Shown piece by piece: positions 5,394-9,256 of a stretch of DNA of 9,256 nucleotides. The stretch's first letter is position 1, and every line of letters starts with the position of its first letter. Origin of the DNA: Chloroflexota bacterium (GTDB lineage Bacteria; Chloroflexota; Anaerolineae; Anaerolineales; Villigracilaceae); NCBI GenBank assembly GCA_021796315.1, contig JAJYOH010000206.1, positions 1-9,256 of the forward strand, written 5' to 3'. The notes under the pieces were generated by a model. That model was not told where the DNA came from and did no database searches. It worked only from the letters and a program-made list of their open reading frames with translations. Position numbers and translations under genes: made by a program.

Positions 5394-6650
5394 CTAATCC
5401 AGATTTCGAACTGCGGGATGCAATAGGCCGATCAATGTCATCAGGATCGTACCTGCACCGCCAATGAGGAAGACGGCTGGCGCCCCGACCAGGTCGGTAG
5501 CCCAACCTGCCAGGGCATAACCCACCGGTAATAATACCCATGAACCCAGCGAGTCGAAGGCAGAAACGCGGCCAAGCTTTTCATTTGGCACCATCTCCTG
5601 CAAAGTGTTTGTCCAGACCAAGCCAAAGATATTGAAACAAAATCCATAGATGAACATCGCACCAACCAAAACAGGGATGGATGCCTTCAGGCCAAAGAGC
5701 AGAAGCAGGAAACCGTTGATCGTGATGGGAATGTAGCCCAATAACCCGCGATGGCGCAGGCGTTTATATTGTCCCAGCCAAAGCGCACACAATACATAAC
5801 CGACCGAGAAGGCCGAACCGAAATAACCCAGCACAGCAACATCTGCACCGAGATCATCTTTGATGAGGAATGGCATCGAGACAGCTCGCGGACTGCCCTC
5901 CATGATATTGAGAACACCAAAGATCAAAATAGTGACCCATATCCACGGGATCGTGATAATAGCATCCAAGCCTTCGCGCAAGTCAGCAACACCGTGTTTG
6001 ATCGCCTCGCTTATGGGCTTGGGCCCGGTTGCTGTTGCAGAAGAAACACTCTGCTTTGGTAACTCATATAATCCCGCATGAAGAATGGGGAATACACATG
6101 TCGCTGAAATGAAAAATGATAACGCGTCCAAGCCAAAGGCAAGGGACGTCCCACCAGCTGCCACCAACCCTGCACCGATCATCGGGCCAACGATACCTGT
6201 GACGCGTTGACTGAGACCATTTAACGAATTGGCACTGGTCAACATGTCTGGCGGTGTGATCTGCGGAATAACAGATTGGTAGGCTGGAAAGAAAAAAGCC
6301 TCCACTAAACCGAAAATCAGGCTGGCAACGTAGATATGCCAAATCTCCAAGACTCCCAGCCATGAAAACACAGCAACGAACGTGACCACCAAACCACTGA
6401 GCAAATCTGAGAGGAACATGATGCGTAAGCGTGGAAAACGATCCACTACCACGCCACCGACCAGCAGGAACAAGAGCAACGGGATCTGGCTTAACACCAG
6501 CACCGTGCCCATGGCAGTAGCAGAGCCGGTCTTTTCCAGCACCCACCAAGCTAACGCGATACGATGTAGACTGTCTCCGAACCTGGAAGTGGTTTGTCCA
6601 GTCCACAATAAGGCGAACGGGCGATGTTTGAGGGAGCGTAGAACGTTCAC
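5394..6650 (-). CDS. MFS transporter, MFS_3 / EntS-like
   Basis: This 418-residue protein has about 12 hydrophobic segments (roughly 12-37, 46-69, 78-102, 105-125, 148-170, 172-193, 234-253, 270-292, 302-321, 325-346, 366-386, 390-411) with a hydrophilic loop near 194-230 between the halves. The loop 2-3 motif A is GGVVVDRFPRLR (65-76). The start LRSLKHRPFALLWTGQTTSRFGD and SANSLNGLSQRVTGIVGPMIGA (139-160) are typical of the MFS_3 branch that includes EntS-like exporters. The substrate is unknown. It starts at a GTG (6650) with only a weak GGAT upstream; no better in-frame start is seen. Lying between fakA and degV, it might move a lipid or fatty acid, but that is inference from position. Its TAG abuts the degV ATG. 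Confidence 0.92.
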   Translation of the reverse strand: MNVLRSLKHRPFALLWTGQTTSRFGDSLHRIALAWWVLEKTGSATAMGTVLVLSQIPLLLFLLVGGVVVDRFPRLRIMFLSDLLSGLVVTFVAVFSWLGVLEIWHIYVASLIFGLVEAFFFPAYQSVIPQITPPDMLTSANSLNGLSQRVTGIVGPMIGAGLVAAGGTSLAFGLDALSFFISATCVFPILHAGLYELPKQSVSSATATGPKPISEAIKHGVADLREGLDAIITIPWIWVTILIFGVLNIMEGSPRAVSMPFLIKDDLGADVAVLGYFGSAFSVGYVLCALWLGQYKRLRHRGLLGYIPITINGFLLLLFGLKASIPVLVGAMFIYGFCFNIFGLVWTNTLQEMVPNEKLGRVSAFDSLGSWVLLPVGYALAGWATDLVGAPAVFLIGGAGTILMTLIGLLHPAVRNLD

Positions 6651-6763
6651 AACGGATTATCCAGTTCTGAAAATTGACCGCGATACAACCACCCACTTCA
6701 TAGGGTCGGCAGACGCGAGGAAATCTCTACAGCCTTCGCGGTAATAATTATTGTCGGTACGAA
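6651..6763 (-). other. Gap between fakA and the transporter gene
   Basis: These 113 bases hold no gene. On the minus strand, GATAAT immediately before the GTG start is a possible -10, but no -35 lies at the right distance. The dyad AATAATT...AATTATT just after the fakA stop and the bulged CGCGAAGG/CCTCGCG dyad are too weak to call terminators. Cotranscription of fakA with the transporter therefore remains open. Confidence 0.4.
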
Positions 6764-8434
6764 TTATTCAATCGAAAGGATAAATTGATAATGCGGTTGC
6801 CCGCCGTCTTGTAATTCGATCTCGAGATTCGGATAGGCCTCGCGCACCACATCCACCATTCGATTCGCGTCAGACTGGCTCATATCTTCGCCGTAGATCA
6901 AAGTGACCAGTTCATGTTCTTCAGCGTTGGCTTTTTTCAATAAACCAAGCAAACCTTCTTCAACTGATTTTGAAGAAGCAACCAGTTTGCCATCCAATAA
7001 AGCAATGACCTGGCCTTCCTTTACATTCACGCCATCAATCTCAACCGACCGCGTCGCAACCGTGATCTCGCCAGTTTTAACGGAGGCCAAAGACTTGGTC
7101 ATCTTCTCGGAAACGGAATCCAGTTCACCGTCCGGGTTGTGAACGAGCATGGCGGCTAATCCCTGCGGGACGGATTTGCTTGGAACGACAGTCACTTTTT
7201 TCACTGTCACATCTTTGGCTTGATTGGCAGCCATCAAGATATTTTTATTGTTCGGCAAAATGATGATTTTATCCGTCGGCAAATTTTCGAACGCCGCCAA
7301 AATTTCCTGTGTAGATGGATTCATCGTCTGTCCGCCCTCGACGATGGCAGCCGCGCCGAGGCTGGCAAAGATTCGGCTCAATCCAGGACCGGGAGATACA
7401 ACCACAACCGCAATTTGATTCGGTTCGATCTTCGCCAATTCAAGTTTTGTGCTGCGCGACTTTTCGTTGATATCGTCCATTTGCGCCACGAGGTTTTCCA
7501 TCGCAACCTTCGTGATCGTGCCGATGCCCATGATGTAATCAATCGGATCGTAGCGTTTATCGGTCGGCACATGGATGTGCATGCGATACATGCCTTCGCC
7601 TTCGCCCACTTGAATGGATGTGCCCATCGCTTCCAGCTTGTTATAAAACTTTTGCAACTCGAAATGATTGTTCGGGAAAAAATCTACAACAACTTCAAAG
7701 TCCTGGCCTTCTTCAACTTCCTGCATGGCATTCTCAAAATTCAAGGATGAAAGTGGCTGAACAGTGGCGAGTGGCGCGTCGAGCTGCTCGCCGTTGATAT
7801 GACGCATCATCCCCTCCAAAATAAAGAATAAACCTTTGCCGCCGGAATCGACGACACCGGCCTGTTTCAAAACCGGAAGTAATTCCGGCGTTTGATTAAC
7901 GGAGGCGTCCGCGGCGGGCACGCATCTTGCCAGGATTTCAATCGGGTCCTGCGTTTCTGACAGCGCAGACTCCGCTGCGGCGGCTGTGTCTTTCGCGACA
8001 GTGAGAATCGTTCCCTCGACCGGCTTGACTACGCCTTTATATGCGGTGTCGCGCGCTTCGACAAAGCCGCGGGCGAGAGAAGCTGCGTCGATCACCTCGC
8101 AATCCTGAAGTCCACGCGCGAAGCCGCGCCATAACTGTGACAGGATCACGCCAGAGTTGCCGCGCGCACCCATCAACGCGCCTTTGGCGACCATTGCCGC
8201 CATCCGCCCCGCGTGTCTCTCCGCTGAATCTTTGACCTCATTCCAAGCCGATGTCATGGTGAGCATCATATTCGTTCCGGTGTCGCCATCGGGAACGGGA
8301 AATACATTTAATGAATTGACTGTTTGCTGGTTGGTCTTGAGCCACATTAATCCGGCTTCGACCAAATGCTTGACTGCCTGACCATCGTAAGGCCGATTGC
8401 GAAATCTATCGAGGCGAGCTTGATCCACACTCAT
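6764..8434 (-). CDS. fakA: Fatty acid kinase catalytic subunit, DAK2/YloV family
   Basis: This 556-residue protein has the family's full length and three regions. The N-terminal DhaL-type kinase domain (about 1-215) carries NVFPVPDGDTGTNM (43-56; Mg-ATP aspartates 49 and 51, Asn55), ARGNSGVILSQ (90-100) and VVDSGGKG (194-201). The middle domain (about 240-330) includes MHIHVP (285-290, His286 and His288), where S. aureus FakA binds a metal. The C-terminal DegV-like domain (about 335-556) includes ILPNNKNI (392-399) and KSVPQGLAAML (420-430). FakA phosphorylates the fatty acid held by a DegV/FakB partner, and a degV gene lies downstream. AGGAGG at 8443-8448 sits 8 bases before the ATG and overlaps the stop codon of the asp23-like gene, so the two are probably translated in coupled fashion. 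Gene order asp23-fakA opposite rpmB matches Bacillus yloU-yloV. Confidence 0.93.
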   Translation of the reverse strand: MSVDQARLDRFRNRPYDGQAVKHLVEAGLMWLKTNQQTVNSLNVFPVPDGDTGTNMMLTMTSAWNEVKDSAERHAGRMAAMVAKGALMGARGNSGVILSQLWRGFARGLQDCEVIDAASLARGFVEARDTAYKGVVKPVEGTILTVAKDTAAAAESALSETQDPIEILARCVPAADASVNQTPELLPVLKQAGVVDSGGKGLFFILEGMMRHINGEQLDAPLATVQPLSSLNFENAMQEVEEGQDFEVVVDFFPNNHFELQKFYNKLEAMGTSIQVGEGEGMYRMHIHVPTDKRYDPIDYIMGIGTITKVAMENLVAQMDDINEKSRSTKLELAKIEPNQIAVVVVSPGPGLSRIFASLGAAAIVEGGQTMNPSTQEILAAFENLPTDKIIILPNNKNILMAANQAKDVTVKKVTVVPSKSVPQGLAAMLVHNPDGELDSVSEKMTKSLASVKTGEITVATRSVEIDGVNVKEGQVIALLDGKLVASSKSVEEGLLGLLKKANAEEHELVTLIYGEDMSQSDANRMVDVVREAYPNLEIELQDGGQPHYQFILSIE

Positions 8435-8442
8435 CCAATTCG

Positions 8443-8448
8443 CCTCCT
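8443..8448 (-). promoter_or_regulatory. Ribosome-binding site of fakA overlapping the asp23 stop codon
   Basis: On the minus strand AGGAGG begins within the TAG stop of the asp23-like gene (8447-8449) and lies 8 bases before the fakA ATG. It is the best Shine-Dalgarno match in the window and implies coupled translation of the two genes. Confidence 0.8.
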
Positions 8449-8803
8449 AATCCGAATTGCTGACGCGCAGGCCAGCGACGTGAACATTGACTTCATGCAC
8501 AGGCATCCCCAGCGCTTTTTCCACATGGAACTTGACGGTGTTGGCGACGCTATCCGCCACCGTCGTGACACGCGTGCCGTATTCAATGATGATGTAGATG
8601 TCAATGCAAAGGTTCTCGCCATCGTAACGCACAGATACACCGCGCGCCGGTTCATGCGTGATCGTCTGCGCCAAACCCTCCGCCAGATTCTTCGGCGCCA
8701 ATCCAACAACGCCATACGATTCCAGCGTGGCATGATACGCAATCGCCGCCACTGCGCTCGGTGAAATATGGATTCCGCCCAGTGAAGTAGTTTCTTCGCC
8801 CAT
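8447..8803 (-). CDS. asp23: Asp23/Gls24 family protein (YloU-like)
   Basis: This 118-residue protein covers the whole Asp23 domain: GGIHISPSAVAAIAYHATLE (9-28), GVVGL (31-35), then a basic GVSVRYDG turn (55-62), the central strand IDIYIIIEYG (67-76), a helix VTTVADSVANTVKFHVEKAL (79-98) and the closing strand VHEVNVHVAGLRV (102-114). Gram-positive members are tied to envelope stress; the YloU branch is regularly next to the fatty acid kinase gene, with no proven molecular role that I know. The ATG at 8803 is chosen because GAGAGGA (8808-8814) precedes it and homologues start with a short acidic leader; an upstream ATG at 8866 would read through the promoter region. It is the first gene of the minus-strand cluster. 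Confidence 0.9.
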   Translation of the reverse strand: MGEETTSLGGIHISPSAVAAIAYHATLESYGVVGLAPKNLAEGLAQTITHEPARGVSVRYDGENLCIDIYIIIEYGTRVTTVADSVANTVKFHVEKALGMPVHEVNVHVAGLRVSNSD

Positions 8804-8822
8804 TGTGTCCTCTCGTCCTTCT

Positions 8823-8831
8823 ATTGTAACA
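8823..8831 (-). promoter_or_regulatory. Extended -10 promoter of the asp23-fakA cluster
   Basis: The minus strand reads TGTTACAAT, an extended -10 (TGn followed by TACAAT at 8823-8828). Transcription would begin near 8816, giving a leader of about 12 bases that is almost entirely the ribosome-binding site. No good -35 is seen, as is allowed for extended -10 promoters. It lies back to back with the rpmB promoter. Confidence 0.5.
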
Positions 8832-8838
8832 AATTGCT

Positions 8839-8867
8839 TTGAGGAAGGTTGCGTTCTGTGGTACAAT
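8839..8867 (+). promoter_or_regulatory. Promoter of rpmB
   Basis: TTGAGG at 8839-8844 (4 of 6) is followed after exactly 17 bp by TACAAT at 8862-8867 (5 of 6). Transcription from about 8874 would give an rpmB leader of roughly 100 bases. Confidence 0.6.
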
Positions 8868-8872
8868 GCCGT

Positions 8873-8952
8873 GCCCTGTCGAAAATGCAGGCGTTATTCC
8901 TGCACAAGGGCAGGAAAGCAATTGTAATCGTTCAGCAGGGAAAATACCTGCC
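8873..8952 (+). promoter_or_regulatory. Structured rpmB leader with alternative GCAGG/CCTGC pairings
   Basis: The leader can fold as hairpin A, TGCAGG (8886-8891) with CCTGCA (8899-8904), closed by an outer GCCCT (8873-8877)/AGGGC (8907-8911). Hairpin B, GCAGG (8935-8939) with CCTGC (8947-8951), stands 10 bases before the ribosome-binding site. GGCAGG (8909-8914) can instead pair with CCTGCC (8947-8952), which would exclude hairpin B and the outer stem of A. Mutually exclusive folds of this kind suggest control of L28 expression, perhaps by L28 itself; this is inference. Confidence 0.4.
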
Positions 8953-8974
8953 ATTTTGGAAAGGATCGTGTACG

Positions 8975-9160
8975 ATGGCTAAATGTGCAAACTGCGGCAA
9001 GACCACCACTTTTGGGCATAATCGTTCGTTTTCTCAGCGCGCCACCAATCGGGACTACAAGCCCAATCTTCAGAAGGTGACGATCATGAAGAACGGCCGC
9101 CTAGTCAAACAGGTTTTGTGCGCCAAGTGCATCAAGGCGCTCGGCAAATCAGCGGCATAA
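8975..9160 (+). CDS. rpmB: 50S ribosomal protein L28 (zinc-binding form)
   Basis: This 61-residue protein begins MAKCANCGKTTTFGHNRSFS, continues with RATNRDYKPNLQKV (22-35) and ends with VLCAKCIKAL, the L28 pattern. Two CxxC pairs (Cys4/Cys7 and Cys49/Cys52) make this the zinc-ribbon (C+) form. L28 is a late-assembling protein of the large subunit, near the E site. AGGA at 8962-8965, 9 bases before the ATG, and the conserved MAKC start exclude the in-frame upstream extension. It is divergent from the asp23-fakA cluster, an arrangement also found in Bacillus, and is closed by its own terminator. Confidence 0.97.
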   Translation: MAKCANCGKTTTFGHNRSFSQRATNRDYKPNLQKVTIMKNGRLVKQVLCAKCIKALGKSAA

Positions 9161-9180
9161 GTTCGTTTGCTTCTCCCAAC

Positions 9181-9211
9181 AAGATCACGACGCAGGTCGT
9201 GATTTTTGTTT
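9181..9211 (+). terminator. Rho-independent terminator of rpmB
   Basis: ATCACGAC (9184-9191) pairs perfectly with GTCGTGAT (9196-9203) around a GCAG loop. The stem can extend by one G-U and two A-U pairs, and T5-G-T3 follows. It lies 20 bases after the rpmB stop codon. Confidence 0.92.
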
Positions 9212-9237
9212 AACACATGGGATCACTGCGATATATT
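9210..9237 (+). promoter_or_regulatory. Candidate promoter for a gene beyond the right edge
   Basis: TTAACA at 9210-9215 and TATATT at 9232-9237 each match 5 of 6 consensus bases with a 16-bp spacer, directly after the rpmB terminator. It would start transcription near 9244 and so serve a gene outside the window. Confidence 0.4.
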
Positions 9238-9256
9238 CGCGAGCCAAACGGCGGTG

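Noticed and set aside
6064..6696. 210-codon minus-strand frame overlapping the transporter start
   Set aside because: It is a frame-shifted reading of the transporter gene, whose own frame gives continuous membrane segments and family motifs.
7220..7750. 176-codon plus-strand frame inside fakA
   Set aside because: It is antisense to fakA with a His/Arg/Phe-rich shadow composition and no start signal.
8849..8974. 42-residue in-frame extension upstream of L28
   Set aside because: L28 begins MAKC in its family and an AGGA site precedes that ATG; the extension would start ahead of the predicted transcription start.
9217..9256. Possible partial gene starting at ATG 9217 and running off the edge (a REPNGG-like start slightly reminiscent of hemolysin III proteins)
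   Set aside because: Only 13 codons are visible, there is no ribosome-binding site, and a better-matching promoter overlaps it, so the real gene probably starts further right.

Overview
The window reads as a stretch of a chromosome from a free-living bacterium with about 50% G+C. It is most likely Chloroflexota, class Anaerolineae. This is an inference from three things: the Pro/Thr-rich linker behind a lipoprotein-type signal, the dispersed spacer repeat beside the tRNA, and the set of gene families. No rRNA or species-level marker is present.

Left part (1-1678). A partial helix-turn-helix (excisionase-like) gene and a tRNA-Val(UAC) lie on the minus strand. A plus-strand fumarylacetoacetate-hydrolase-family enzyme diverges from the tRNA and ends at a strong terminator. 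A small single-domain cupin follows.

Middle part (1733-4547). A stand-alone 5'-3' exonuclease of the polymerase I N-terminal type is closed by an 18-bp hairpin terminator. After it comes a small membrane-anchored protein that resembles DUF6174. A 204-bp gap that may hold an antisense gene remnant leads to a secreted, probably lipid-anchored alpha/beta hydrolase with a P/T-rich linker.

Right part (4551-9256). Four minus-strand genes, in transcription order, are asp23-like, fakA-like (DAK2/DegV-associated kinase), an MFS transporter and degV (FakB-type fatty-acid-binding protein). They are divergent from plus-strand rpmB (L28). The rpmB / asp23-fakA divergence matches the rpmB / yloU-yloV layout known from Bacillus. 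FakA and DegV together would form a fatty acid kinase that phosphorylates exogenous or recycled fatty acids for phospholipid synthesis. The transporter sits between them, and its stop codon directly abuts the degV start codon.

I see no CRISPR array, insertion sequence or defence system. The points most worth a second look are: a 24-bp inverted identity between the first bases of the window and the cupin gene; a hairpin that overlaps the start of the HTH gene; the structured rpmB leader; the transporter embedded in the fatty acid kinase cluster together with the altered DegV ligand loop; and the possible antisense coding remnant near 3330-3467.
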